A stretch of 64,000 bases of DNA from Hymenobacter ginkgonis (GTDB taxonomy: Bacteria; Bacteroidota; Bacteroidia; Cytophagales; Hymenobacteraceae). The stretch spans positions 186,001 to 250,000 of the forward strand of contig NZ_WQKZ01000001.1 in assembly GCF_009755225.1 (NCBI RefSeq), given 5' to 3'. The notes below the pieces were generated by a model. That model had not been told where the DNA came from. It was given only the letters and a program-made list of their open reading frames with translations, and made no database searches. Of the stretch, positions 1 to 8,334 are shown piece after piece. Positions within the stretch are counted from its first letter, which is position 1; each line of letters starts with the position of its first letter. The translations under genes were made by a program, and so were the position numbers.

Positions 1-25
1 CGTAGGTCGGCTAATAAACACTGCT

Positions 26-658
26 ATGCTATTTATTCGCCGTCTTATTTGTTTGCTACCCCTACTTGGCTTGATGCTTGGCACGAGCTGCACCCTGCGC
101 GAAACCCGCCAGGAAGGAGCCGTTAACCTAGAGCCCCGGTTTCGGGTGCGGGCTATTGATGCGGCTAGCTTGGGCTCGCTCGATGTGCTGCCGCTGCACC
201 AGCCTGCCGACGTGGACCTACCCCGCCGCAACCAGCTGATTACCGGCTACGTGAACCGCGACTTGCCCCTGAAAATGAGCCTTAAGCTCAGCGCCTACAA
301 CCCTAATCTGGAGGAAACCGCCCTTACGGGCTTCGACTATACGGTGCTAGTAGACGGCAAAGTGCTGGGCGCCGGCCGCCTTGCCACCAACGTCGAGCTG
401 CCTGCGCGCGACTCCGTAACTATCCCGCTCTCGTTTGCGATGAACACCTACAAGCTGCTCGGCAACGACGCCATGCCGGCTTTGCGCAACTTTGCGCTAG
501 GCTTTGGCGAACTGCGCCGCGAGCGGGTAACGCTGCGGATTCGGCCCACGATGCGCACGCCCAAGGGCCGCCTTAGCAGCCTCATTCGGCGGCGCCCCTC
601 CACGAGTACCGCCACTGCCGAAGCGCGCCCTACCCCAAAGCGCGCCCCTAACCTATAA
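26..658 (+). CDS. LEA14-like (WHy-type) exported lipoprotein
   Basis: A 210-residue protein with a hydrophobic N-terminus ending in LGTSC, a plausible lipobox with Cys22. The middle (about residues 65-170) reads like a late-embryogenesis/WHy beta-sandwich: alternating hydrophobic strands around a phrase about degree-of-freedom strands LSAYNPN and FDYTVLVDGKVLG, then a PLSFAMN strand. The C-terminus (from about residue 180) is basic, low complexity and rich in R, P, T and S. The family is generally an envelope or periplasmic protein of unclear role. The upstream sequence is cut by the window edge, so a promoter cannot be judged. A strong hairpin terminator follows. Family assignment is by pattern only and moderate; lipoprotein status is more secure. 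Confidence 0.7.
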   Translation: MLFIRRLICLLPLLGLMLGTSCTLRETRQEGAVNLEPRFRVRAIDAASLGSLDVLPLHQPADVDLPRRNQLITGYVNRDLPLKMSLKLSAYNPNLEETALTGFDYTVLVDGKVLGAGRLATNVELPARDSVTIPLSFAMNTYKLLGNDAMPALRNFALGFGELRRERVTLRIRPTMRTPKGRLSSLIRRRPSTSTATAEARPTPKRAPNL

Positions 659-706
659 TATTCAAGCACTATTATCTCTACTATATCCTGCCTTCCCTAT
701 TTATAC

Positions 707-739
707 AAAAACGCCTGGCGGTAGCGCCAGGCGTTTTTT
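707..739. terminator. Intrinsic terminator hairpin
   Basis: Perfect 10-bp stem (ACGCCTGGCG at 711-720 with its complement at 725-734), 4-nt loop, A-run on the left and T-run on the right. It lies between two convergent genes and can serve both. Confidence 0.85.
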
Positions 740-791
740 GTGAGTAAAACCGTGCAAGTCTATTAGGTGGCTCAGTATTCAGCTCAGTGCG

Positions 792-1892
792 CTAAGCAGG
801 CTCTTCTACGGCAGCTTGGTGGATTTTCTCGCTGGCTTCGAGGCGGTCTTCGGCGTTAGGGGTTTCTAACTCTTGCTCTTGTTCTTGCCAGCCCTGAGGC
901 TCGTAGCTTAGGCGTAGGTAGATGGGGTAGTGGTCGGAGCCGATGTGGGACAACCGCTCGATGCGCTGCAAGCGAAAATGCGCCGAATGAAACACGTGGT
1001 CGAGGGGCCAACGCAGCAGCTTATAGTCGGCGTGGAAGGTAGGCAGCAGCCCGCGCCCGATGCGTGGGTCGAGGAGCCGCGCCAGCCGCCGAAACAACTC
1101 TGAAGTATGCGACCACGCCACATCGTTGAGGTCGCCGGCCACGATGGTAGGCCCATCGTGGTGCTGAATGGCGCGGCCGACCAGCAGCAATTCGGCATCG
1201 CGCCGGGTGCTGGTTTTGGCCTCCTGCGGGGCAGGCGGCTTAGGGTGCACAAAGTGCAGCGCGGCCTGCACCCCATTGCGCAGCACCACCCGCCCGTGGA
1301 AGGACGGGATATCGGCGTCGAGCAGGTAGCGAATCTCAAAATCGACCAGCGGCAGGCGCGAAAATACCAGCATGCCGTAGGTGTTGGGCAGTGGAGCGTG
1401 GCAAGTGTAGGGGTAGTCTTTTGTGATACCCGCGAGCTGGCTCAGCCACCAGTCATCGGTTTCGACAGCTAGTACCACATCGGGCCGAAACTCGCGAATG
1501 AGCCCCAGGCAACGCGACGCATCGCGGTTGTACATCAGCACGTTGGTGACTAAAATGCTGACATGATTGGCGTCGTCGGTGGCGGGGCGCTGGCTGTCTT
1601 TCACCTGCTTGCGGTGCAGGGGCGTGTAGGGCCAGATGCGGGTGGCCTGGTAGGCCACGGCGGCCAGTACTGCCAAGCACAGGGCCAAGGTTTGGGTGGC
1701 CGTGAGGGAGGGGGTAGGCACAGCCAGCAGCAACAAGCTCAGCAGCAGCCCGGCCACAATCTGGAGGCGAGGAAAGTCGAAAACGCGAATCCACCAGGCA
1801 GTTTGGCGAAGCAGTGGGAGTAGGGTTGCTAGCAGCCCGGCCCCACTCAGCAGCAGCCCTAGGCCGTGCAGCAATAAATAAAAAGTGGACAC
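792..1892 (-). CDS. Membrane-anchored endonuclease/exonuclease/phosphatase family protein
   Basis: 366 residues. Residues 1-85 hold two or three hydrophobic helices; the remainder is an EEP-fold catalytic domain. Visible catalytic signatures are LVTNVLM (Asn117), LAVETDDWW (Glu144, metal ligand), the GDLND block and the terminal GSDHYPI block. The family hydrolyses phosphodiester or phosphomonoester bonds of DNA or lipids; substrate here is unknown, and the N-terminal membrane anchor with a probably external domain is shared with many uncharacterised Bacteroidota members. The start is GTG at 1892, preceded 5 nt upstream by a TACTTTTG box, so this start is preferred and a leaderless message is likely. 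It diverges from the MarC gene. Confidence 0.85.
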   Translation of the reverse strand: MSTFYLLLHGLGLLLSGAGLLATLLPLLRQTAWWIRVFDFPRLQIVAGLLLSLLLLAVPTPSLTATQTLALCLAVLAAVAYQATRIWPYTPLHRKQVKDSQRPATDDANHVSILVTNVLMYNRDASRCLGLIREFRPDVVLAVETDDWWLSQLAGITKDYPYTCHAPLPNTYGMLVFSRLPLVDFEIRYLLDADIPSFHGRVVLRNGVQAALHFVHPKPPAPQEAKTSTRRDAELLLVGRAIQHHDGPTIVAGDLNDVAWSHTSELFRRLARLLDPRIGRGLLPTFHADYKLLRWPLDHVFHSAHFRLQRIERLSHIGSDHYPIYLRLSYEPQGWQEQEQELETPNAEDRLEASEKIHQAAVEEPA

Positions 1893-1897
1893 GCAAG

Positions 1898-1905
1898 CAA
1901 AAGTA
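1898..1905 (-). promoter_or_regulatory. Bacteroidota -7 box (TACTTTTG), 5 nt before the EEP start
   Basis: Exact match to TAnnTTTG on the minus strand. Five bases separate it from the GTG start, so transcription should begin at or next to the start codon. No convincing -33 element is visible. Confidence 0.45.
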
Positions 1906-2015
1906 GGCAGGGGGATGGGTAAACTACGGCCGCGCTTATTCGGCGAGCCACGAGCCAGCCAGGCGAGTAAAAGTAGCTTTTTTAGGCAGTTACTTTCGGC
2001 CTTGCTACCCCGCCT

Positions 2016-2023
2016 TACCTTTG
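2016..2023 (+). promoter_or_regulatory. Bacteroidota -7 box (TACCTTTG), 3 nt before marC-family start
   Basis: Exact TAnnTTTG match. A TTTC at 1994-1997, 18 nt upstream, could be the -33 element. The TTG at 2021 that could be read as an earlier start codon is part of this box, which argues for ATG 2027 as the true start. Confidence 0.45.
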
Positions 2024-2026
2024 GGC

Positions 2027-2641
2027 ATGGAAGTTTTGCTCGCTACGTTCACGACGTTGTTTTCGGTGGTTAATCCCTTTGGGGCCATGCCGGTTTTTCT
2101 GACCATGACCAGCGACGACAGCAACCGCGCGCGCACGGCTACTGCCTTGCGAGCCTGCGTGTACATGGTGGCTATTTTGTCAGTGGCATTTTTTGGGGGG
2201 CAATATATTCTTAACTTCTTTGGCATCAACATTCAGCATTTGCGCATTGCGGGCGGCATCCTGCTCATGCGCTCGGCTTTCGAGCTGCTGACGCCGGGCG
2301 CTAATCGCGACCGCGTGGGCCCCGATGCCCTCGAAGAAAGCATGCAAAAAGACGACATCAGCTTTACGCCGCTCGCCATGCCCATGCTCTCGGGGCCAGG
2401 CTCGATGGCGCTATGCATTGGCCTCATCCGGCCCACGTATGCCGACAAGGCCCTGACCGTGCTGGGGTTTGCGCTGGTGGCGCTGGCGGCCTTCGTTATT
2501 CTGGTGTCGTCGCTGCGGCTCACGCGCCTGATGGGCCGGCCCGGTATGGCAGCGCTGGCCCGCATTATGGGCTTTTTGACGCTGGCGATTGGGGTCAACT
2601 TCTTCGTGACGGCCGTGAAGGTGCTGTTCCATGTGGAGTAG
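2027..2641 (+). CDS. MarC family integral membrane protein
   Basis: 204 residues, the usual length of the family, with six predicted membrane segments. Family landmarks are the N-terminal TLFSVVNPFGAMPVF segment, the GGILLMRSAFELL helix and the FTPLAMPMLSGPGSMA segment that opens the second half. MarC proteins are inner-membrane proteins once linked to multiple antibiotic resistance; a transport role is presumed but the substrate is not known. The start at ATG 2027 was chosen over the in-frame TTG at 2021 because the latter lies in a promoter-like box and because the family normally begins with a short MEVLL-type N-terminus. It converges with the SprF-like gene. Confidence 0.9.
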   Translation: MEVLLATFTTLFSVVNPFGAMPVFLTMTSDDSNRARTATALRACVYMVAILSVAFFGGQYILNFFGINIQHLRIAGGILLMRSAFELLTPGANRDRVGPDALEESMQKDDISFTPLAMPMLSGPGSMALCIGLIRPTYADKALTVLGFALVALAAFVILVSSLRLTRLMGRPGMAALARIMGFLTLAIGVNFFVTAVKVLFHVE

Positions 2642-2723
2642 CAGGGGGTAAGGCCCAAGACGTGCCTCACTTGGCGTTGCACGGTTTCCTTACCAATAAT
2701 TGAGCGGCGATAAACCCTGCGCG

Positions 2724-2753
2724 CTACCCCCTGCCGCCATCCGAGGGGGGTAG
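2724..2753. repeat. Weak CTACCCCC/GGGGGGTAG inverted repeat
   Basis: Arms CTACCCCCT and AGGGGGGTAG, with one extra G, around an 11-nt loop in the convergent gap 2642-2769. It may end both transcripts. It resembles the larger G-rich inverted repeats near 19.2 kb and 39.35 kb. Confidence 0.3.
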
Positions 2754-2769
2754 GGTAGAACCGGCTAGC

Positions 2770-3747
2770 CTACCAAAACCGGTCGGGACACACGACTTTG
2801 GGCGTTTTCTTGAGCTTGATAGTAAGCAGGACTTCGTGGCTGCCCCACTGGTAAGCGGCTAGGGCGGAGGTACTAGCGTCGTAGGAGTAACTCAGGCTGC
2901 CTACGGTGCTGAAGTTGACGCCCAACATGCCCACAAAAGCATCGGAAGCGCGCCACGAGGCCCCCGCCCACAATAAATCCCGAAATTTGACCTTGGCGTT
3001 GAGGTCGAGAGCAGCGGGGGCGGGCGACATAAACTTGACGAGCACCGACGGTACTAGCGAAAAATCGTTGCTTAGGGGGAGGCGTACGCCCGCCGTAGCA
3101 AAGTAGTGGCGCTCTAGCTTGTTGCTGTATACCAGTTGGTTGGTGGGCGAGTAAGCAATATCAAGCTGATTGCCCAATAGTTGGGCCGACGACAGCCCGG
3201 CGTAGAAATCGAGGCTGTAAAGCCACGCGCCCAACGTGGCATCGGGCACCATCGACGCCTGGCTGGCGGCAATCGTATTCACGTTGTGAAACTGCAATTG
3301 CGAGCCATCGACGGCAAACTGCTGCATGCCCAGCGACACGCCCAGCGCCAGGCGCAGGGTACGCGACAGGGGCAGGTTGTACGTGTAGGAGCCGTACACG
3401 CCGGTGCGGCTGGTGGGCCCCGTCACGTCGCTGTACACGATGGCGCCCAGCGAGTGGTAGCTGCGGTGCCAGTCCTGCATCGTGCGCTTGGGCTGCGAGT
3501 GGAAGCCGCCCAGCGCCGAATTGACGCTGGCGTAGTACGTTTTGGGGGCGCCCTCCAGGCCGGTCCACTGCGTGCGGTAACTGAACTTGAGGTCGATATA
3601 GTCTTCGGTGCCCGCCACCGCGGGGTTCAGCAAGTAGTTGTTGTTCATGTACTGGCTGTACTGAGCCAGCTGCTGCGCTTGCCCTGGCCGAGCAGTCCCC
3701 GTTGCTACCCCCAGCAAAAGCAGTAACCTAAGTAGTTGTTTTCTCAC
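2770..3747 (-). CDS. PorP/SprF family type IX secretion system membrane protein
   Basis: About 325 residues from the chosen GTG. It has a signal peptide (RKQLLRLLLLLG then a small-residue stretch ending GQAQQ), the hallmark opening AQYSQYMNNNYLLNPAVAG, the FSYRTQWTGLEGAP motif and a predicted outer-membrane beta-barrel with repeated aromatic strands, ending in conserved short strands. PorP/SprF proteins sit in the outer membrane and are each needed for secretion or attachment of a partner with a type B C-terminal domain; the partner here is the gene immediately upstream. The frame stays open to 3858, but that extension would translate a perfect 23-bp palindrome; GTG 3747 gives a clean signal peptide and is preferred, though the start is not certain. 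Confidence 0.88.
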   Translation of the reverse strand: MRKQLLRLLLLLGVATGTARPGQAQQLAQYSQYMNNNYLLNPAVAGTEDYIDLKFSYRTQWTGLEGAPKTYYASVNSALGGFHSQPKRTMQDWHRSYHSLGAIVYSDVTGPTSRTGVYGSYTYNLPLSRTLRLALGVSLGMQQFAVDGSQLQFHNVNTIAASQASMVPDATLGAWLYSLDFYAGLSSAQLLGNQLDIAYSPTNQLVYSNKLERHYFATAGVRLPLSNDFSLVPSVLVKFMSPAPAALDLNAKVKFRDLLWAGASWRASDAFVGMLGVNFSTVGSLSYSYDASTSALAAYQWGSHEVLLTIKLKKTPKVVCPDRFW

Positions 3748-3790
3748 AAAGCGATGCTGTTGAATAGTCTTCCGGTTAGAAAAAAATAGC

Positions 3791-3852
3791 CGGGCACGTG
3801 GCACACTGTCAATGGCCAGCAATAAGCTGATTGACAGTGTGCCACGTGCCCG
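3791..3852. terminator. Perfect 23-bp palindrome between the adhesin-like and SprF-like genes
   Basis: Left arm 3791-3813 and right arm 3830-3852 are exact reverse complements, with a 16-nt loop. Each arm contains CACGTG. It begins 10 nt past the stop codon of the upstream gene and is followed, in the minus direction, by a run of T, so it fits an attenuating terminator before the SprF-like gene. Confidence 0.7.
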
Positions 3853-3861
3853 GCGCAAGGC

Positions 3862-6800
3862 CTAATACACGACCGTGATAGGGCCGCTATACGACTTGCC
3901 ATTACCTAAGGTGATGACGTAGTAGTAGGTGCCAATGGGAGCCGGCTGCCCGCCCATGTTGCCGTTCCACTCGTTGCTGCGGCCGTAGCCTGAGGCTTCA
4001 AAAATCTTGTTGCCCCAGCGGTTGAATACCAGCACGTGATTGGCGGTGTAGTCGCCGATGTGGTCGATTTCCCAAGTATCGTCTTGGCCGTCACCGTTGG
4101 GGCTAAAGGCACTCGGGATGCGCAGGCGCGGCCGCACCGTCACGGTTACGGAGCTGCTGCCGGCGCAGTCGCCCACCTTGGCCGCCAGCGTGTAGGTGGT
4201 TGTGGCGGCCGGCGACACCACGGGCCGCAGCTGGTTGCCGCCCGCAAACGTCAGGCCAAGGCCTGGCGTCCACGTCACGGGGAAGCTGCCGCTGGCCGTG
4301 CCTTCGAGCGTCACTTGGTCGCCTTCCATGATTTCTTTGTCGGGCCCAGCACTGACTACCACGGCCGGGTTAACGGCTACCCGCACTGCGTTTGACACTA
4401 CCGTGAGCGGGCCGCACGCTGTGGTGGTGCGCATGGTTAGCGTCACGGTTTGGCCATCGCGCAGCGTGCTGCTGGTGAAGGTAGTGGCCTGGGCGCCGGC
4501 CACGTTCACGCCATTTACCTGCCACTGGTACTGGGGGGTAGGGCCGGGATTGGCCGTGTTGTCGAGGCTAAACGTAACCGGGTCGCCGGCGCAAACCGGC
4601 AGCAAAGTTTTGGCGCTAATGGTGGCCGTGGGCAGTGCCACCGGCGTTAGGCTGATGGTGACGGTAGCCACTGCCGGGCCGCTGGCGCAAAAGCCGGGGG
4701 TAGGCGTTAGCTCTACCCGCACCTGGTCGCCGTTGGCCAGCGTGCTGCTGGTGAATGTGGCGCTGGTGGCCACCTGCACATTGTTGACAAACCAACGGTA
4801 GCTGGGGGCCGTCCCCGCATTGGAGGGTGCCGGGCTAAAGGTGAAGGCTGTGCCCGCACATTGCGCTGGCGGGGTGGCCAGCGTTACCCCCGACACGAGC
4901 ATTGGCTGCAAGCGCAGCGTCACCACGTTGGAAAAGTCTACCGCGCACGTGCCCGAAGCGGCCCGCCGCCGGTAGTAAGTAACGACCGTAATCGAGCTTG
5001 GTGTGTAGGTGGTCCCGGTGGCGCCAGCTATAGCCGTCCAGGTCGCATTGTCGGTAGATGATTCCCATTGATAGGTATACGTGCCGGTGCCGCCGCTGGC
5101 CCCGGCCGTGCTGGTGAGGGTAGGTAGGGTAGTACCTGCGCACACCGTTTGGTCGCTGCCGATAGTGCCTGCCGCCACTGCGGGGTTGACCGTCACAGTC
5201 ACCGTGCCGGTGCTCGTGCAACCGGCGGCACTGGCCGTGGTCAAGGTATACGTCTGGGTGATGGGCGCGCTCGTGGTGTTAGTCAGTGTCACCGTGGGGT
5301 TGGCTACGCTCGTGCTGCTGAGGCCGGTAGCCGGGCTCCAGCTATACGTAAGGCCCGCCACCGGTGCGGCTCCTAGCGGCGCCGCCGTGCCCGAGCAGGT
5401 GGTGAGGGCGCCGCCGGGCACAGCCACCGGCAGTGGGTTTACTGTCACGGTTACCGTGCCGGTGCTCGTGCAGCCGGCGGCACTAGTTGTGGTCAGGGTA
5501 TACGTCTGGGTGGTGGGCGCGCCCGTGGTGTTAGTCAGTGTCACCGTGGGGTTGGCTACGCTCGTGCTGCTGAGGCCGGTAGCTGGGCTCCAGCTGTACG
5601 TAAGGCCCGCCACCGGCGCCGCCCCCAGCTGCGCAGTGCCGCCCGAGCAGATAGCGGCGCCCGAGCCGGGCGCCGCGGCTGGCAGCGGATTCACCGTTAC
5701 CGTTACCTGCGCATTGTACCCGCAGTTGGGGCCTATTCTAGTGCCCGTAATGGTGTAAGTGGTCGTTTGGGTGGGGTTCAGTACAAACGGACCGGCCCCC
5801 GTAAGGGGGGTAGCGCCGCCCACTACGGTATACGGCGCGTTGCCACCCGTTACGGTTAGGGTAGTGCTACCCCCCTGGCAAAGGTTGAGCGCGCCCGCCA
5901 CCACTAGGGGGCTACTGGGCGTCACGGTCACGCGCTGCGTCACCGAGTCGGTTGGGCAGCCATACTGCGTAACGCCGCGAGCCACGAGGGTGCCACCGCC
6001 GGGCGTGGTCCACTGTACCTGCACGGGATTAGCGGTGTTGCTGCCCACAATGGTGCCACCCACCACGCGCCAGCTTAGCTTGGGCGCGGTGCCGCCGCTG
6101 GCCGTGTAGGTACGCACCGGGTTGAGAATGCACACCGTTTGGTCGCCGCTGATGGCCGTCGGTCCCCTCGGCTTGGTCACAGTGATGTGGAAAATGTCGG
6201 CCACCGTTTTACCAGCGCAGCCGGTGTCCTTCACAGTTAGGGCCACATCGTAGGGCGTGGCGCGGGCATCGGCGCAGCTAGTGGCGTATACCAAAGTGCC
6301 GGTTACGGTGCCGTTGGTGCCGCTCACGGTGGCCGTGCCCGTGGGGTTGCCCGGCGCCACGGTGCCGGGGTTGCCGTCGAGCGTGGCTTGGTAGCCGCCT
6401 GGCCCATCGAGCAGCACGCTGTTGAGCGTCAGGGTCATGGGGTGGTTGTCGGACTGCGTGACGGTGATGGGAATGCTGAGCGTGCCGCCCGCCTCCACAG
6501 TATAGTCGCGTGGCGTAACGGCATGCGCCGGCAGCACCGGCGGCTTGGTGGGTGGGCACGAAGCCACCACCAGCTGCAAATCGCGCCGGGTAGTACCTAT
6601 CAGCACTTCCTGGCCACCGATGGTGCGGTATTCTTTCACATCTACCGCCACCACGTACTTGCGCCCCACCACGGTAGCGCCGTACTTAGCCAGCCCCGTA
6701 GTGGGGTCAAGAATGGCAAAATTACCCGCGCTCGTGCCGAAGGGGGTAGTGGCCGAATAGCCCGCGCCCGGCACATAAGCGAGCAGTGGCGCCGGAGGCA

Positions 6801-7536
6801 CAAAGCTGCCGGTAGGTAGTACGCCCAGGCCGCTAACGGTGCCAAAGGGCTGCCCAAACGAATACACCAGCCGGTCGCCGTCGGCGTCTACGGCGTTGTT
6901 GAGCAGCACGGTAGTATCGTTGGCGCACACAATAGCCACGGCCTCGTCCGAAAACACCGGCGAGTGGTTGGGTATCTGCGGCGGGCTCAGGGCCACGTAC
7001 AGCGTCAGCGACTGGTCGCCGGGCACGTACAGGTTGGTAATGTCCACGTTGCGGTTGCCGTCGGTAAACAAGGCGTAGTAGCCTTGAGACGACAGCGGCA
7101 GGTTCACAATGCCCACAAACTTTTGCAGCCGGTAGGGCAACGACGCCCCCGTTATGGTGCAGCCCGGCGGAATGACTGGTGCAATACACGGCGTGATGGA
7201 CGTTTGGTCCATGCTCATCATGCCTATTTGGCCGGCGTAAGTCGTCGTATACGGGTAGTTGACCGACGTCAGTATCACCCGGGACCCGGTAGCCTGGTCA
7301 TAAATGCCGACGCTGGCCGACGTGCGCAGCGTGCTCGAGGCGCAGTTGTTGTACAGCGTCACGGTTATTTCGTAGCGCAGCGGCGCGGTAGTCGGGCCGT
7401 TAGCATCTACGTAGCGATACGTCATCTCACCGCCCAGCAAGTGTGTGGCCAGGGCTGGGTGGGCCGCCCCCAGTACCAGCAGGAAAAGTACCAGCCCTGG
7501 CAGCGAACCTAACCAGCGAAGTAGAGTTGAAATCAT
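3862..7536 (-). CDS. Large secreted protein with gliding-motility (T9SS type B) C-terminal domain
   Basis: 1224 residues from ATG 7536, chosen because it begins a clear signal peptide (MISTLLRWLGSLPGLVLFLL to ALA); an open extension to 7677 has no such feature. Residues about 30-350 form a compact N-terminal region opening with ATHLLGGEMTYRY, followed by Ig/PKD-like beta-sandwich repeats rich in T, V, P and G. Two tandem repeats of 84 residues are nearly identical. The C-terminal ~90 residues start at IPSAFSPNGDGQDD and contain VFNRWGNKIFE and GTYYYVITL, the type B gliding-motility-associated sorting domain. It is therefore exported by T9SS and held at the surface with help of the SprF-like product encoded next. 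Role is likely adhesin-like or structural; no enzyme motif is visible. Confidence 0.9.
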   Translation of the reverse strand: MISTLLRWLGSLPGLVLFLLVLGAAHPALATHLLGGEMTYRYVDANGPTTAPLRYEITVTLYNNCASSTLRTSASVGIYDQATGSRVILTSVNYPYTTTYAGQIGMMSMDQTSITPCIAPVIPPGCTITGASLPYRLQKFVGIVNLPLSSQGYYALFTDGNRNVDITNLYVPGDQSLTLYVALSPPQIPNHSPVFSDEAVAIVCANDTTVLLNNAVDADGDRLVYSFGQPFGTVSGLGVLPTGSFVPPAPLLAYVPGAGYSATTPFGTSAGNFAILDPTTGLAKYGATVVGRKYVVAVDVKEYRTIGGQEVLIGTTRRDLQLVVASCPPTKPPVLPAHAVTPRDYTVEAGGTLSIPITVTQSDNHPMTLTLNSVLLDGPGGYQATLDGNPGTVAPGNPTGTATVSGTNGTVTGTLVYATSCADARATPYDVALTVKDTGCAGKTVADIFHITVTKPRGPTAISGDQTVCILNPVRTYTASGGTAPKLSWRVVGGTIVGSNTANPVQVQWTTPGGGTLVARGVTQYGCPTDSVTQRVTVTPSSPLVVAGALNLCQGGSTTLTVTGGNAPYTVVGGATPLTGAGPFVLNPTQTTTYTITGTRIGPNCGYNAQVTVTVNPLPAAAPGSGAAICSGGTAQLGAAPVAGLTYSWSPATGLSSTSVANPTVTLTNTTGAPTTQTYTLTTTSAAGCTSTGTVTVTVNPLPVAVPGGALTTCSGTAAPLGAAPVAGLTYSWSPATGLSSTSVANPTVTLTNTTSAPITQTYTLTTASAAGCTSTGTVTVTVNPAVAAGTIGSDQTVCAGTTLPTLTSTAGASGGTGTYTYQWESSTDNATWTAIAGATGTTYTPSSITVVTYYRRRAASGTCAVDFSNVVTLRLQPMLVSGVTLATPPAQCAGTAFTFSPAPSNAGTAPSYRWFVNNVQVATSATFTSSTLANGDQVRVELTPTPGFCASGPAVATVTISLTPVALPTATISAKTLLPVCAGDPVTFSLDNTANPGPTPQYQWQVNGVNVAGAQATTFTSSTLRDGQTVTLTMRTTTACGPLTVVSNAVRVAVNPAVVVSAGPDKEIMEGDQVTLEGTASGSFPVTWTPGLGLTFAGGNQLRPVVSPAATTTYTLAAKVGDCAGSSSVTVTVRPRLRIPSAFSPNGDGQDDTWEIDHIGDYTANHVLVFNRWGNKIFEASGYGRSNEWNGNMGGQPAPIGTYYYVITLGNGKSYSGPITVVY
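5189..5692 (-). repeat. Two tandem 252-bp (84-residue) coding repeats
   Basis: Copies 5189-5440 and 5441-5692 are nearly identical, including the phrases PVAGLTYSWSPATGLSS and SAAGCTSTGTVTVTVNP. The period is an exact multiple of three. A related but divergent unit begins at 5693. The similarity at DNA level points to a recent duplication and to scope for copy-number change. Confidence 0.9.
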
Positions 7537-8152
7537 ATAAAGGCGGTGAGAGTAGCCGAAGAGTAGAAAAAAAGCAGTCGTTTGGGAGCCAAGCGGGGGT
7601 AGGGGAGAACACTTGCTTAGCCCCGGTGCAGGCTGGGCCCAGGGGGCAGCACCAGTAGCAACTGCCAGCGCCGCCAACGTGCCAAGTAGCTAGCAATGCC
7701 TCAGGTAAGCAAGCAGTTGCGGCCAGCGCTACAAAGCCGAAGCCTCGTATGAGCTTGCGCCGCCCGCGTGGCCCAGGCAGCTGGTCGCGCGCCGAAGGCG
7801 GGCGCTAGTCGCCCGGCTTGTGGCCAAGCGCAAGCAGCACGACCCAGCGCCCACCGATAAAGCAAGTAATAGCTTGTTTAGCTAATGGCAGCATCACATT
7901 CCTCGCATGGGGTAAAGTAGATTCTATTGTGAATATCCCATTTTCTCACAATTATACACAACATAAAGGCAGTCTGAATGCTGCCAAAAAAGCAGTACGG
8001 CCCCAACGCACTAGAAAGCAGTTTTATCCCTATTAAAATAGGAAGAATACGGCCCCTAGGCAGCGGTTACGCCCTAAGGCTACCCTGCCGGCAAGCAACA
8101 CAGCTTCCAGCTTTCAGAAATTTTTAGACAGGACACGTGCCCCAAATGCCAG
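7537..8152. other. Intergenic region with no supported gene
   Basis: Between the start of the adhesin-like gene and the terminator of the alpha-2-macroglobulin gene. The first ~330 bp are GC-rich with readable but unsupported frames; 7860-8060 is AT-richer. A 72-codon frame at 7818-8036 has no start context or recognisable product. No exact TAnnTTTG box was found close to the 7536 start. Confidence 0.5.
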
Positions 8153-8231
8153 CGCCGGCCACGCCGCGGGCGAATAGCTTTTGCTGCCCGGAAGGGGTAG
8201 CAAAAGCTATTTGCCCGCGGCGTGGCCGGCG
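8153..8231. terminator. 31-bp hairpin downstream of the A2M gene
   Basis: Left arm 8153-8183 and right arm 8201-8231 pair with a single G/T-type mismatch around a 17-nt loop containing GGGGTAG. It lies about 100 bp past the stop of the gene at 8335-14325. Confidence 0.65.
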
Positions 8232-8334
8232 TTAGAAACCAACGCTACTACTGCGCTTTTGCAAACGATAGACTAGACCAGGCAACACGGCGGGGCTACT
8301 CGCAAAGCAGCCCCGGCCTCACGTGTTAGCTACG

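Noticed and set aside
2021..2026. TTG as start of the MarC-family gene
   Set aside because: It lies in a TACCTTTG promoter box; ATG 2027 fits the family N-terminus.
3748..3858. N-terminal extension of the SprF-like gene up to 3858
   Set aside because: It would translate the perfect 23-bp palindrome and put the signal peptide 37 residues inside the protein.
7818..8036. 72-codon plus-strand frame in the largest intergenic gap
   Set aside because: No promoter, no start context, no recognisable product.
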